Of a stretch of 64,000 bases of DNA, positions 1 to 9,421 are shown in pieces. Under the pieces are notes generated by a model. The model worked only from the letters and a program-made list of their open reading frames with translations, ran no database searches and had not been told where the DNA came from. Position numbers and translations under genes: made by a program. Origin of the DNA: a gamma proteobacterium HTCC5015 (GTDB lineage Bacteria > Pseudomonadota > Gammaproteobacteria > HTCC5015). Location of the stretch: the NCBI GenBank assembly GCA_000155715.1, contig DS990605.1, forward strand, positions 21,408-85,407, in the 5' to 3' direction. The number at the start of each line of letters is the position of its first letter. The stretch's first letter is position 1.

Positions 1-990
1 CTGGCTCTACCTCTGAGCATGAGACCCAGCATTCTAAAGCGCGACCGCGACGAGCGGGCATTTTACTGCGATCTCGCCGAGCGCGGCGACGCCGACACGT
101 TTTATCTAAAGCCCGTGGGCGCGCCCGAGGTTCAAATGAAAAGCATTGGCCCACATCGCTTTTTGTTGCGCTTTAACAGCCAGTTTCAAGCGGTCAATCC
201 CGCGCTGCGCGCCCAGTACCAACGCCACAGCAAAAACGCGACGGCTCACGCCCAGTACTGGTGCCACGGCGATCGACCACGCCCCACCCTGTGCGTGATT
301 CACGGCTTTATGCTCGATGCCTACAGCGTCAATAGCCGATTATTTTCCCTCGAGTGGTTTTATCGTCAGGGCTACGACATTCTGCTTTACACACTGCCCT
401 TCCACGGCTATCGGCAGGGCCTGCTCTCTCCCTTCTCGGGGCACGGCTATTTCGCCCACGGCCCACTGCATGTGAACGAGAGCTTCGCACAAGCCGTTTT
501 CGATTTCCGTCACCTGCTGAATTGGCTAGAAGAGCGGGGCACACCCCAGTTTGGCGTCACTGGCATCTCCCTCGGTGGCTATACAACCGCTCTACTCGCC
601 AGTGTCGAAAAGCGGCTCAGCTTTGCCGCCCCCATTGTACCGCCTTGCAACTTGGTGGATGTCGCCTACCGCTGGTTTCCCCTCGGCCTACTGCTAAAAT
701 TCCTTATGAAGCTGATCGGTATCGGCCGCAGTGAAGCGCGACACACACTGGCGGTAACCTCACCGCTGACCTGGTCACCCGCGATCCCCAGTGATCGGCT
801 CCTCATTGTTGCGGCACCCGGAGACGCCATTACCTACCCCGACCATCACTACACACTGCACCGCCACTGGCGGGGCTCTCAGTGGATCAGCTACCCCGGC
901 GGGCATCTACTGCACTTCGGCAAGCGCCGCTACATCAAAGCACTGCGGGAACTGATGGCGCGAGCGGACTTTGACCCACCCGCTGAGTAA
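1..990 (+). CDS. Alpha/beta hydrolase family protein (start at 19 or upstream of the window)
   Basis: A 323-residue serine hydrolase fold counted from the ATG at 19. The reading frame is open to base 1, so the true start could lie outside the window. The nucleophile elbow GISLGGY is at about residues 183-189. An upstream VIHGF stretch at about 93-97 fits the oxyanion-hole strand, and GGHLLHFGKRR near the C-terminus carries a plausible catalytic His. No signal peptide is evident. The substrate cannot be read from sequence; esterase- or lipase-like activity is the family expectation. It is convergent with the diguanylate cyclase gene, with a 1-base gap. Confidence 0.75.
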   Translation: MALPLSMRPSILKRDRDERAFYCDLAERGDADTFYLKPVGAPEVQMKSIGPHRFLLRFNSQFQAVNPALRAQYQRHSKNATAHAQYWCHGDRPRPTLCVIHGFMLDAYSVNSRLFSLEWFYRQGYDILLYTLPFHGYRQGLLSPFSGHGYFAHGPLHVNESFAQAVFDFRHLLNWLEERGTPQFGVTGISLGGYTTALLASVEKRLSFAAPIVPPCNLVDVAYRWFPLGLLLKFLMKLIGIGRSEARHTLAVTSPLTWSPAIPSDRLLIVAAPGDAITYPDHHYTLHRHWRGSQWISYPGGHLLHFGKRRYIKALRELMARADFDPPAE

Positions 991-991
991 A

Positions 992-2809
992 CTATTCAAC
1001 CGATTCGGGTTGTGACGAGTCGAGAGCCAATCTGACACAATTGCGGCCCGCCGATTTAGCACTGTACAGCGCCTCGTCCGCCGCCTCGACTAAGGCCTTG
1101 CCGCTGTCGCTCGCGCAGTAGGTCAACTCACTGACACCGATACTGATAGTCACAGGCACACGCTGCCCCGACACGGTAAAATCGAGATTCTCCACCGCAG
1201 CGCGAATGCGCTCGGCAATAATCTGAGCGCCATCGAGCGGCGTGTCAGGCAACAAAACGCAAAACTCCTCGCCACCATAACGGCCTACTACGTCAGAGGG
1301 ACGCTGCGCCGTAGAGGCAATCACGCCCGCTACCGCTTTCAAACAGGCGTCACCCACTTGGTGCCCGTGGGTGTCATTAAAGGCCTTAAAGCGATCGATA
1401 TCCATCATCATGGCCGACAGAGGCGCACCAGTGCGGCAAGTACGCTTGACCTCCATCGCCAGCAATTCGTCCAAACTGCGGCGGTTATTTAAACCGGTGA
1501 GAGAGTCCGTATTACTAAGTTTTTCCAGCTTTTCATTGGCCTCGCGCAGAGCGCTCGTGCGCTCCTTGACCCGCTCCTCCAGCAACTCGACCGATTCGCG
1601 CTGAACACGCAATGCCTCGGCTTGAGCGTGGTAGCGCTTATTTTTTTCATCGTTCAAACGCACCGCCAGTGCGGCGGACAAGACCACGGTGCCGACCCCG
1701 GTACCGAACAGCATTGAGTACTCTGTAATCATATTGCTGGGCAGTACATCAAATTTATTCAAGGCAACGAGAATCGCGCCCAACATAAAGAGCGACCACG
1801 AATAAAGATAAAAGCGCGCCACACCGTAGCCTTCAACCTGCCGGTAAAATCCGGCAAACAAACCCATAACGCACGCCAGAATCGTGCAAATAATTAACAC
1901 GCGAATCACATAGAAATAGGGCAAGAACAAAGAGGCCACCACCAACCCCGAAGCCGCCCACAAAATGATTTTGACTATACGGCTCGATTTGGGGTGTGTG
2001 TGGGGGTAAATACGCAGAAAATCCCTAGCGAACAACAAGCTAAAGATGATGGTAAAGGCAATTCCCTGAAGCAGAATGCGATCATTTAAACCGCCCCAAC
2101 GGCTCCACAAATACTGGTAACCCAAACCGTTGAGCGCCACCATAAAAAGCAACAAACTCAACACATAACCCACGTAGTGCAGATACACCGTCTCGCGCAC
2201 GGCAAAATACACAAAGATGTTGTAAAGCCCCATAATAATCAGCATGCCGTAAAGCACACCGAGAGCCATGATCTTTTGCTGGTCGTATTCAAAAAAGGAC
2301 TCTAAATCCCACAGGCGAAAACTAAACTGAACCGCACTGGTCGTTTGAATGCGCATATAGAGCGTATGTTCGCCCGTGTTATGAGGGACGGGGAATAGAA
2401 AGTTGCGGTGGTCCACTGGCCGCTGATTGAACGGCTTTTGGTCACCGAGTTGATATTCCTCTACGACTTCGCCCTGTGACACCCAGTAAACGTCAACATG
2501 ATCTAGCAAGGGATAATCGACTTCGATCCAGCGATCGAGATCGGAGGGCGAGGCCTGCCAGCGGAACCAAAAATTGCCGTCGCTATACCCCTGGTTAAGC
2601 CCGCCGCTTTTCGAGTAGCTACATTGCTGCCACTGCGCATCGGGCAGCGCTTTAATCGCCTCCACACTCAACAGTTCGCGCGCAGGTGGCAAACAATCCA
2701 TCTGCTCGACAAGGCTGTCGTCAATTGGCTGGTGAATCTGAAAAGCGTGGGCCTGCGGAAGACACAGCAGCCCGAGCACTAGCACCCCGATACAGGCAAA
2801 ATACTTCAC
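992..2809 (-). CDS. 7TMR-DISM membrane diguanylate cyclase
   Basis: A 605-residue sensor that should make cyclic di-GMP from two GTP. It has a signal peptide (about 1-22, ending QAHA), then a periplasmic 7TMR-DISMED2-like domain (about 30-180). A block of seven membrane helices (about 185-385) is followed by a short coiled coil and a C-terminal GGDEF domain (about 433-595). The active-site motif is GGEEF. An RPSD sequence lies five residues before it, matching the RxxD inhibitory I-site, so product feedback is expected. The periplasmic fold usually binds small ligands such as sugars. It is divergent from the rnf operon across about 370 bases. Confidence 0.88.
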   Translation of the reverse strand: MKYFACIGVLVLGLLCLPQAHAFQIHQPIDDSLVEQMDCLPPARELLSVEAIKALPDAQWQQCSYSKSGGLNQGYSDGNFWFRWQASPSDLDRWIEVDYPLLDHVDVYWVSQGEVVEEYQLGDQKPFNQRPVDHRNFLFPVPHNTGEHTLYMRIQTTSAVQFSFRLWDLESFFEYDQQKIMALGVLYGMLIIMGLYNIFVYFAVRETVYLHYVGYVLSLLLFMVALNGLGYQYLWSRWGGLNDRILLQGIAFTIIFSLLFARDFLRIYPHTHPKSSRIVKIILWAASGLVVASLFLPYFYVIRVLIICTILACVMGLFAGFYRQVEGYGVARFYLYSWSLFMLGAILVALNKFDVLPSNMITEYSMLFGTGVGTVVLSAALAVRLNDEKNKRYHAQAEALRVQRESVELLEERVKERTSALREANEKLEKLSNTDSLTGLNNRRSLDELLAMEVKRTCRTGAPLSAMMMDIDRFKAFNDTHGHQVGDACLKAVAGVIASTAQRPSDVVGRYGGEEFCVLLPDTPLDGAQIIAERIRAAVENLDFTVSGQRVPVTISIGVSELTYCASDSGKALVEAADEALYSAKSAGRNCVRLALDSSQPESVE

Positions 2810-3178
2810 GGTACATCCCCAAAATTGCGCATATCACGCAGTTTTATAGTTATGCCTTCACTGTAGTGTGATTTGACTCCCAACACGCCCCTCTTCCCCC
2901 CAGACGCGGCAATTTTTCCGACAGAACCTCATAATTCTCTGATTTTCCATGGAGCAGCCTCCATTTTTTCGGCGGCGAAAATGACAAGGTTTTCCGTTAA
3001 ATGCTAGCGTTTGTCGTCAAAACCCCTAGCAAAAAGCTTTTTGCTATATCAAAACACCCTCTAATAACAAAAAGCTATATTGAGAAAATATTATATAAGG
3101 AAGAAAAAGCCTAAAAGGATTAGAATACTCACTACGTTTTACAACCAGCACACAAGCGACACAACACAGTAATCATCT
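2810..3178. promoter_or_regulatory. Divergent intergenic region upstream of rnfA with a perfect palindrome
   Basis: This gap separates the diguanylate cyclase from rnfA and becomes very AT-rich towards rnfA. It holds a perfect 20-base palindrome at 3027-3046 with half-site TAGCAAAAAG, and a partial copy (AACAAAAAGCTATA) from about 3066. Several TATAAT-like hexamers occur between 3075 and 3100, so the rnf promoter probably lies here, but no single -35/-10 pair stands out. The palindrome may be an operator; the binding protein is unknown. Confidence 0.4.
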
Positions 3179-3775
3179 ATGTTCAGCGACTTACTTGTCA
3201 GCTACGGCTTAATTTTGCTTGGCACCATTTTGGTGAACAACTTTGTGTTGGTTCAGTTTTTGGGCCTGTGCCCCTTTATGGGGGTGTCCAAAAAGCTAGA
3301 AACCGCTACGGGCATGGCGCTGGCCACCGCCTTTGTGCTTACCCTAGCCTCTGCCGCCAGCTGGGTTGTCGAAAATTCCATTTTGCAACCGCTCGATTTG
3401 GTTTATCTGCGCACACCCGCCTTTATTCTGATTATCGCAGTGCTGGTGCAATTCACTGAAATGTTTATGCACAAAAAGGCGCCGCTGCTCTACAACGTGC
3501 TGGGCATATTCTTACCCCTGATTACGACTAACTGCGCGGTATTGGGCGTGGCACTCCTCAACGTGCAAAAAGATCACAGTTTTATGCAAGCTCTCGTCTA
3601 TGGCTTTGGCGCCGCCGTCGGCTTTTGCTTGGTACTGGTTTTGTTCGCCGCCATGCGCGAGCGCCTCGAAGCGGCGGAAGTGCCCGCCGCTTTCAAGGGC
3701 GCACCGATAGCCATGATTACCGCGGGACTGATGTCACTGGCCTTTATGGGCTTTTCGGGATTAATTAGCCACTGA
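3179..3775 (+). CDS. rnfA: Rnf/Rsx electron transport complex subunit A
   Basis: A 198-residue integral membrane subunit of the Rnf ion-translocating ferredoxin:NAD+ oxidoreductase, paralogous to RnfE. About six transmembrane helices are visible. The conserved segment [18 protein letters not shown] is near the N-terminus, and a second Cys segment ([10 protein letters not shown]) is at about 113-122. Such paired cysteines in RnfA/RnfE are known to hold a membrane [2Fe-2S] cluster at the subunit interface. It is first in the rnfABCDGE operon, and its stop is followed at once by the rnfB start (1-base overlap). Length is normal for the family. Confidence 0.96.
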   Translation: MFSDLLVSYGLILLGTILVNNFVLVQFLGLCPFMGVSKKLETATGMALATAFVLTLASAASWVVENSILQPLDLVYLRTPAFILIIAVLVQFTEMFMHKKAPLLYNVLGIFLPLITTNCAVLGVALLNVQKDHSFMQALVYGFGAAVGFCLVLVLFAAMRERLEAAEVPAAFKGAPIAMITAGLMSLAFMGFSGLISH

Positions 3776-4377
3776 TGTTAAACGCACTTACCGACATATT
3801 GATCGCCATCGCTCCGCTGGCGGGCCTCGGCCTCGCCTTTGGCGCCTTGCTCGGCATATCCGCTATCCGCTTAAAAGTGGAGGGCAACCCCATTGTCGAT
3901 CAAATCAACAACCTGCTGCCCCAAACTCAGTGTGGACAGTGCAGCTACCCTGGCTGCAAACCCTATGCCGAAGCCATTGCCGCCGATGAGGCGGACATCA
4001 ACCAGTGTCCTCCCGGTGGTGAAAGCACCGTTCAAGCGCTCGCCGATTTGCTGGGCAAAGAGCCCAAGCCGCTAGATGCCGAAGAGCGCCCACCCTCGGT
4101 GGCCGTCATCGAAGAAGAGGGCTGCATTGGCTGCACACTGTGCATTCAAGCTTGCCCCGTAGACGCAATTCTCGGTGCCGCCAAGCAAATGCACACGGTG
4201 ATTACCGACGAGTGCACAGGCTGCGAGCTGTGCGTTGAGCCCTGCCCCGTGGATGTCATCACCATGGAAGACATTCAGCCGACCACGCAGACGTGGAAGT
4301 GGCCTCTGCCCGCCCAGCGCGCGATTATCCCGCTGATTGAAGAGGGTTCTGTGGTCGATCAAAGTAAGGTGCACTAG
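3775..4377 (+). CDS. rnfB: Rnf electron transport complex iron-sulfur subunit B
   Basis: A 200-residue membrane-anchored ferredoxin-like subunit that passes electrons between cytosolic ferredoxin and the membrane part of Rnf. An N-terminal transmembrane helix (about 5-27) is followed by a Cys domain with CGQCSYPGC (about 50-58) and a later QCPPGG Cys. Two bacterial ferredoxin motifs come next, [12 protein letters not shown] and [12 protein letters not shown], each predicted to bind a [4Fe-4S] cluster. It overlaps rnfA by one base and abuts rnfC. All cluster ligands expected for RnfB are present. Confidence 0.96.
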   Translation: MLNALTDILIAIAPLAGLGLAFGALLGISAIRLKVEGNPIVDQINNLLPQTQCGQCSYPGCKPYAEAIAADEADINQCPPGGESTVQALADLLGKEPKPLDAEERPPSVAVIEEEGCIGCTLCIQACPVDAILGAAKQMHTVITDECTGCELCVEPCPVDVITMEDIQPTTQTWKWPLPAQRAIIPLIEEGSVVDQSKVH

Positions 4378-6822
4378 ATGGAATCCAAACCTACAACGAT
4401 TCCCGTCAGCCCCAACCTTCATCGATTCCACGGCGGGCTTCACTTGCCCACCCAAAAAGACATGTCGGTAGCCGAGCCGCTATCCGTGGCCAGTCTACCC
4501 GAGCAGCTGATACTGCCGCTTCAACAGCACATTGGGCAAAATGCAGACCCTATCGTCTCTCGCGGGGATCGGGTACTCAAAGGCCAGATGGTCGCCAAGG
4601 CGCCCGCCTATGTCAGCGCCCCCATTCACGCGCCGACATCGGGTACTATCCGCGAAATCGGTCCCATGCCCGTACCGCACCCCTCGGGCCTGACCGCGCC
4701 CTGCTTGGTCATCGAGCCCGATGGCAAAGACGAGTGGATTGAACTCAAGCCCGTCGCAGACTACACCCAGCTCGACCCCATCAGCTTGCGCAACCGTATT
4801 CGCGAAGCGGGCATCGTCGGCTTAGGCGGCGCCGCATTCCCCAGTGCGGTCAAACTCAACCCTGGTCCCAGCCGAAAAATTCACACGCTGGTGATTAACG
4901 GCGCCGAGTGCGAACCCTATATCACCTGCGACCAAACTCTGATGAGCGAGCGTGCCGACCAAGTCGTTCAAGGCATACAAATTGCCATGCACGCTCTGGG
5001 CGTCGAACGCTGCTGGATTGCCATCGAAGACAGCATGCCCACGGCCCACGAGGGTTTAAGCCAAGCCATAGCACAGTGCGGCGATACGAAAATCGAAATA
5101 AAAGTTGTGCCCACGATCTACCCCACGGGCGGCGAGAAGCAGCTACTCAAAGTGCTGACGGGACAAGAAGTGCCCAGCAATGGCCTGCCCTCGGAAATTG
5201 GCGTGGTATGCCACAACCCCGGCACCATTGTCGCCATGTATCGCGCAATCGCGTTTGGCGAGCCTCTCATTTCGCGCATCGTCACCATCACCGGCCAAGG
5301 CATCGCCTCGCCGCGCAATATCGAAGCGCTGTTTGGCACGCCGATTGCCCATCTCGTCGCCGAGGCGGGAGGTTATCAAAAAGGCGTCGAGCGTCTCATC
5401 ATGGGCGGTCCCATGATGGGCTTTGCTCTGCACACCGACGAGCTGCCCATCGTCAAGGCCACGAACTGCATACTGGCCGGCCAAGCCGGAGAGATCGCCG
5501 ATCCCGGTCACGCCGACCCCTGCATTCGCTGTGGGGCCTGCGCCGATGCCTGTCCCGCCGACCTACTACCTCAGCAACTCTACTGGTACAGCAAGAGTCG
5601 CGAGTTTGAGCGCGCCCAGGATGAGTACAATCTGTTCGACTGCATCGAATGTGGCTGCTGCTCCTATGTCTGCCCCAGCCACATCCCACTGGTGCAGTAC
5701 TACCGCTTTGCCAAAACGGAAATTCGCAACGCCGAAGTCGAAAAGCGCAAAGCCGAGCACGCCAAAGAGCGACACGATTTCCGACTCGAGCGACTCGAAC
5801 GCGAGCAACAGGAAAAAGCCGAGGCCATGCGGCGCAAGAAGGAGGAGATCGCCCGCAAGAAAGCCGACGCCAACAAAGCGGCCAGCAGCGACAAGCCCGA
5901 ACAAGACGCGATTGCTGCAGCGGTCGCGCGCTCTGAAGCGCGCAAGGCGGAAAAGGCCAAGCAGCGGGCGGGAACCCGTACTGACAACAATGCAGCCAAC
6001 GACGCCAAGCAAGCGGCCATCGCCGCCGCCAAGGCTCGCGCCAAAGCCAATACCGAAGGCAGCGACTCGGCCAAAAGCCAAGCCGAAGCGGCCAAACAGG
6101 CCGCCATTGAAGCGGCCAAAAAACGCGCGCAACAACAGGCTCAACCCAGCGCATCGGATAAAAGCGCGGACGACGCTCGCAAGTCCGCGATAGAGGCCGC
6201 CAAAGCGCGAGCGCAGGCCAAGCAATCGGCAAACCAACGCGATAGTGCTGGCGCCAGCAATAAACAGAACGCTATCGAAGCGGCGAAGCAGCGCGCACTC
6301 GCCAAGCAATCGAGCGCACAAGAAGCGCCCGAAGGCGAATCGAAAGCCACAGATCCCAAACAGGCCGCCATTGCCGCTGCCAAGGCTCGCGCGCTCGCTA
6401 AACAACAAGGCGAAGCGGCCAACACCGCCGCAGAGTCGCAAGCGGGCGACGACCCCAAAAAAGCCGCGATTGAAGCCGCTAAAAAGCGGGCGCTAGAAAA
6501 GCAATCGAAAGCGTCAGAAACTGACACAAACGAAGAGAAACCTGTCGATCCGAAAAAAGCGGCGATTGAAGCGGCCAAACAGCGAGCACTCGCTAAACAA
6601 AGCGGTTCGAATACCGCCAGCGATGACGCACCCGCCAACTCTAAGCAGGCGGCCATCGAGGCAGCTAAGACCAGAGCACTGGCCAAACAACAGGACAACG
6701 GAGACGAGGCGAGCGAGCCAAGTTCAGCAACGGATCCCAAGCAAGCCGCGATTGAGGCAGCGAAGCAGCGAGCGCTGGCCCGCGCCCGTGACAAATCACA
6801 ACAAGGGAGCGACGATTCGTGA
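4378..6822 (+). CDS. rnfC: Rnf electron transport complex subunit C with long Ala/Lys repeat tail
   Basis: An 814-residue peripheral subunit that binds NADH and FMN and carries two [4Fe-4S] clusters. The core includes GLGGAAFPSAVKL (Rossmann-like, about 147-159) and the cluster motifs CIRCGACADACP (about 382-393) and CIECGCCSYVCP (about 421-432). After the core comes a charged coiled-coil stretch, then from about residue 510 to the end roughly nine imperfect repeats around KQAAIEAAKxRALAKQ. Such tails occur in several gammaproteobacterial RnfC/RsxC proteins; this one is long. Its stop overlaps the rnfD start by four bases. Confidence 0.95.
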   Translation: MESKPTTIPVSPNLHRFHGGLHLPTQKDMSVAEPLSVASLPEQLILPLQQHIGQNADPIVSRGDRVLKGQMVAKAPAYVSAPIHAPTSGTIREIGPMPVPHPSGLTAPCLVIEPDGKDEWIELKPVADYTQLDPISLRNRIREAGIVGLGGAAFPSAVKLNPGPSRKIHTLVINGAECEPYITCDQTLMSERADQVVQGIQIAMHALGVERCWIAIEDSMPTAHEGLSQAIAQCGDTKIEIKVVPTIYPTGGEKQLLKVLTGQEVPSNGLPSEIGVVCHNPGTIVAMYRAIAFGEPLISRIVTITGQGIASPRNIEALFGTPIAHLVAEAGGYQKGVERLIMGGPMMGFALHTDELPIVKATNCILAGQAGEIADPGHADPCIRCGACADACPADLLPQQLYWYSKSREFERAQDEYNLFDCIECGCCSYVCPSHIPLVQYYRFAKTEIRNAEVEKRKAEHAKERHDFRLERLEREQQEKAEAMRRKKEEIARKKADANKAASSDKPEQDAIAAAVARSEARKAEKAKQRAGTRTDNNAANDAKQAAIAAAKARAKANTEGSDSAKSQAEAAKQAAIEAAKKRAQQQAQPSASDKSADDARKSAIEAAKARAQAKQSANQRDSAGASNKQNAIEAAKQRALAKQSSAQEAPEGESKATDPKQAAIAAAKARALAKQQGEAANTAAESQAGDDPKKAAIEAAKKRALEKQSKASETDTNEEKPVDPKKAAIEAAKQRALAKQSGSNTASDDAPANSKQAAIEAAKTRALAKQQDNGDEASEPSSATDPKQAAIEAAKQRALARARDKSQQGSDDS

Positions 6823-7859
6823 AGTTCCAAACCGTGAGTTCGCCCCATAAACTGGGCCAAACCAGCGTGAGTCGCGTCATGCTAAAAGTGTTGGCCGCAC
6901 TGATCCCCGGTACGGCGGTCGCTACCGCATTTTTCGGCTGGGGCGTAATTAGCAACATCGTGCTCGCCGTCGGCTTTGCCCTCGCTGCCGAGGCCGCCAT
7001 GCTGCTCATGACCCAGCGTCCCGTATTGCGCTCACTGTGCGACTTAAGCGCCGTGGTCACCGCTTGGCTTCTCGCCTTAGCCCTACCCGCCTACTCGCCA
7101 TTTTGGCTGATTGCCGTCGGCATTATCTTTGCTATCGTTTTTGCCAAACAGCTCTACGGTGGGCTCGGCTACAACCCGTTTAATCCCGCAATGGTGGGTT
7201 ATGTCGTGCTGCTGATTTCTTTCCCTGTGTATATGACTCAGTGGCCCGAGCCCACTCTGGGCCAGCCTCCACTCAGCATTGCCGAAACACTTCAATGGGT
7301 ATTTGGCCAACGCAGTGATAGCACACTCGACGCGTTGACTGGCGCAACGGCGCTGGATTACAGCAAAATACAACTCGGCCAGGGCGCGACCCTGAATCAG
7401 ATCCAGTCACACGCCGCCTTTGGACACCTCGGAGCGACCGCTTGGGAGTGGATTGCCGTGGCTTATGCGCTGGGCGGCGTTGCCCTCATCTTTCTGAGAG
7501 TCATGCCGTGGCACGCGCCCGTTGCTATGCTGGCGACACTATTTGGCCTAGCCAGCGTATTCCAGCTATTTGACGCCAGCCAATTTCACGGCGGCATTTT
7601 TCACAGCCTCAGCGGCGGCGTTATGTTGGGCGCTTTCTTTATTGTGACCGACCCCGTATCGGGCTGCACGAGCAATCGCGGCCGCCTCTATTTTGGCGCG
7701 GGCGTCGGTGCTTTGGTTTTTATCATTCGCACTTGGGGCGGCTACCCCGACGGCGTCGCCTTTGCGGTGTTGTTGATGAATATGGCGGCGCCCATGATTG
7801 ACTACTACACCAAAACGCCCGTATTTGGCACTCAAACAAAGGGAGGTGAGCGTGGCTAA
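6819..7859 (+). CDS. rnfD: Rnf electron transport complex subunit D
   Basis: A 346-residue polytopic membrane protein related to NqrB. It carries covalently bound FMN on a Thr of an (S/T)GAT motif. Here the motif is LTGATAL at about residues 173-179. Many hydrophobic helices are visible, along with the conserved GYNPFNPAMVGYV segment (about 119-131) and the VTDPVSGCTS loop near the C-terminus. It starts within the rnfC stop and overlaps the rnfG start, so translation is coupled along the operon. Confidence 0.95.
   Translation: MKFQTVSSPHKLGQTSVSRVMLKVLAALIPGTAVATAFFGWGVISNIVLAVGFALAAEAAMLLMTQRPVLRSLCDLSAVVTAWLLALALPAYSPFWLIAVGIIFAIVFAKQLYGGLGYNPFNPAMVGYVVLLISFPVYMTQWPEPTLGQPPLSIAETLQWVFGQRSDSTLDALTGATALDYSKIQLGQGATLNQIQSHAAFGHLGATAWEWIAVAYALGGVALIFLRVMPWHAPVAMLATLFGLASVFQLFDASQFHGGIFHSLSGGVMLGAFFIVTDPVSGCTSNRGRLYFGAGVGALVFIIRTWGGYPDGVAFAVLLMNMAAPMIDYYTKTPVFGTQTKGGERG
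7842..7854 (+). promoter_or_regulatory. Strong ribosome binding site fixing a GTG start for rnfG
   Basis: GGAGGTGA sits inside the 3' end of rnfD, five bases before a GTG at 7852. This site decides the rnfG start; the in-frame ATG 54 bases upstream at 7798 lies deep in rnfD and has no comparable site. Confidence 0.7.
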
Positions 7860-8514
7860 CGACGCACCCACCCCCAGTGCTCATCGCTCCATCGCATTAG
7901 CCACCGCTATTCTCACGGGCTTTGCCGTGCTCGGCACTGGCGTGGTGGCGACGACCTATGTTTCAACTGAGAACACCATTGCCGAACAACAGCGCCTAGC
8001 GTTGCTCGACAGCCTCAACCAAGTCATTCCCGCGGATAGCTACGACAATGCGCTGACACGCGACACGATTGTCGTCGACGCGCCATCGCTGAATAAAAAA
8101 GGCCCAACCACGGTCTACCGAGCGCGCCTCGACGGTCAACCAGTCGCCGCCGTACTCAGCGTGACCGCGCCCGATGGTTACAACGGCGACATTCAACTGT
8201 TGGTGGGCATCCGCAAAGACGGCAATCTCACCGGTGTGCGCACCGTTTTCCACAAAGAGACGCCGGGCTTAGGCGACGCTATCGACGCGGCTAAGAGCGA
8301 CTGGATTCACCAGTTCGACAACGCGTCTCTAGAGCGCCCCGACGCCTCGCAATGGGCCGTCAAAAAAGACGGTGGACACTTCGATCAACTGACGGGAGCG
8401 ACCATTACGCCACGTGCGGTTGTCACAGTGGTCAAACGCAGCTTGGAGTACTTCCTGCAACATAAAACGGAATTACTGGCACCCCATAGTCCCCAAGAGG
8501 AGACCTCGCCATGA
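7852..8514 (+). CDS. rnfG: Rnf electron transport complex subunit G
   Basis: A 220-residue subunit with one N-terminal transmembrane helix (about 13-35) and a periplasmic FMN-binding domain. Covalent FMN attachment is expected at the Thr of [12 protein letters not shown], near residues 180-185, a motif shared with NqrC. GTG is taken as the start because of the strong Shine-Dalgarno sequence just before it. It overlaps both rnfD and rnfE by a few bases. Length is usual for the family. Confidence 0.94.
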   Translation: MANDAPTPSAHRSIALATAILTGFAVLGTGVVATTYVSTENTIAEQQRLALLDSLNQVIPADSYDNALTRDTIVVDAPSLNKKGPTTVYRARLDGQPVAAVLSVTAPDGYNGDIQLLVGIRKDGNLTGVRTVFHKETPGLGDAIDAAKSDWIHQFDNASLERPDASQWAVKKDGGHFDQLTGATITPRAVVTVVKRSLEYFLQHKTELLAPHSPQEETSP

Positions 8515-9203
8515 GTACACGCGACGAGCTCAAGAAAATTGCCAACGACGGATTTTGGACCAACAACGCCGGTCTTGTTCAATTACTGGGCTTGTGTCCA
8601 CTGCTCGGCGTCACCAGCACACTCATCAATGGCCTCGGCCTCGGCCTTGCCACCACCTTTGTGCTGATCGTTTCCAATCTCAGCGTTTCCGCCATTCGCC
8701 ATATTGTGCGCGATGAAGTCCGCATCCCCGTGTTCGTTCTCATCATTGCCGCCACCGTCACTATGGTAGAGCTGCTGATGCAGGCCTTTATGTATCAACT
8801 CTACACGGTACTCGGCATTTTCCTGCCGTTGATTACGACCAACTGCGCAATCATTGGTCGCGCTGAAGCCTACGCCGCCAAAAACCCGATTGGCCTTGCC
8901 ACATTTGACGGGCTCAGCATGGGGCTTGGGTTTACGGCGGTGCTCGTCGTTTTGGGCGCCATGCGCGAAATAGTCGGTCAGGGTACTTTGCTAGCGGGAT
9001 CTCACCTCATGTTTGGAGACATCGCCGAACACTGGGTCATCACCGCGATTCCCGACTACCCCGGTTTCTTGCTGGCCATTCTCCCTCCCGGTGCCTTTAT
9101 TGGCCTCGGCTTATTGATTGCCCTGAAAAACGGGATTGACGACCGCATGAAAAAACGCGCTGCCGCCGCCCCATCCAGCGCCCCTCTACAAAGCCCAAGC
9201 TAA
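8511..9203 (+). CDS. rnfE: Rnf electron transport complex subunit E
   Basis: A 230-residue integral membrane subunit, paralogous to RnfA and in inverted membrane orientation in the known complex. [19 protein letters not shown] (about 21-39) and [16 protein letters not shown] (about 104-119) are the two signature Cys segments. It overlaps rnfG by four bases and is last in the operon. In many relatives nth (endonuclease III) follows; here it does not, and the copper-peptide operon begins instead. Confidence 0.95.
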   Translation: MSTRDELKKIANDGFWTNNAGLVQLLGLCPLLGVTSTLINGLGLGLATTFVLIVSNLSVSAIRHIVRDEVRIPVFVLIIAATVTMVELLMQAFMYQLYTVLGIFLPLITTNCAIIGRAEAYAAKNPIGLATFDGLSMGLGFTAVLVVLGAMREIVGQGTLLAGSHLMFGDIAEHWVITAIPDYPGFLLAILPPGAFIGLGLLIALKNGIDDRMKKRAAAAPSSAPLQSPS

Positions 9204-9208
9204 ACACC

Positions 9209-9238
9209 GATGCTCTGCCCCATGCGGGGTAGGGCATC
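9209..9238 (+). terminator. Hairpin after rnfE, possible terminator or attenuator
   Basis: A 13-pair stem (arms GATGCTCTGCCCC and GGGGTAGGGCATC, two G-U pairs) closes on a four-base ATGC loop. It starts 6 bases after the rnfE stop. The T-run after it is poor, so it may be a weak terminator or a barrier to RNA decay and not a full stop between rnf and the next operon. Confidence 0.55.
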
Positions 9239-9421
9239 AGACAGGCCTGCTCTCCTCTTTCATCACATCGGTTTCACAGCGTACAGTCACACTGATTGCA
9301 CTGTGAACTTAACCACAGCAGTGCAGTCACACCTCCCGAAAGGTGGCAGGATGGCGTCATTGCTTTACACTGAATGGCGCTCTGCATTCCATTATTTTTA
9401 AAAATTAAGAGGACAACGACC
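9239..9421 (+). promoter_or_regulatory. Leader and probable promoter region of the HvfA/bufferin operon
   Basis: About 180 bases between the rnfE hairpin and the precursor gene. A TTTACA hexamer at 9364-9369 and AT-rich sequence at 9388-9405 could be promoter parts, but their spacing is not canonical. AAGAGGA at 9407-9413 is a good ribosome site for the ATG at 9422. No known metal-regulator box is recognised. Confidence 0.35.

Noticed and set aside
5453..6860. Long minus-strand and alternative plus-frame open frames within rnfC
   Set aside because: They are by-products of the GC-rich Ala/Lys repeat coding; composition is skewed and rnfC itself is unambiguous.
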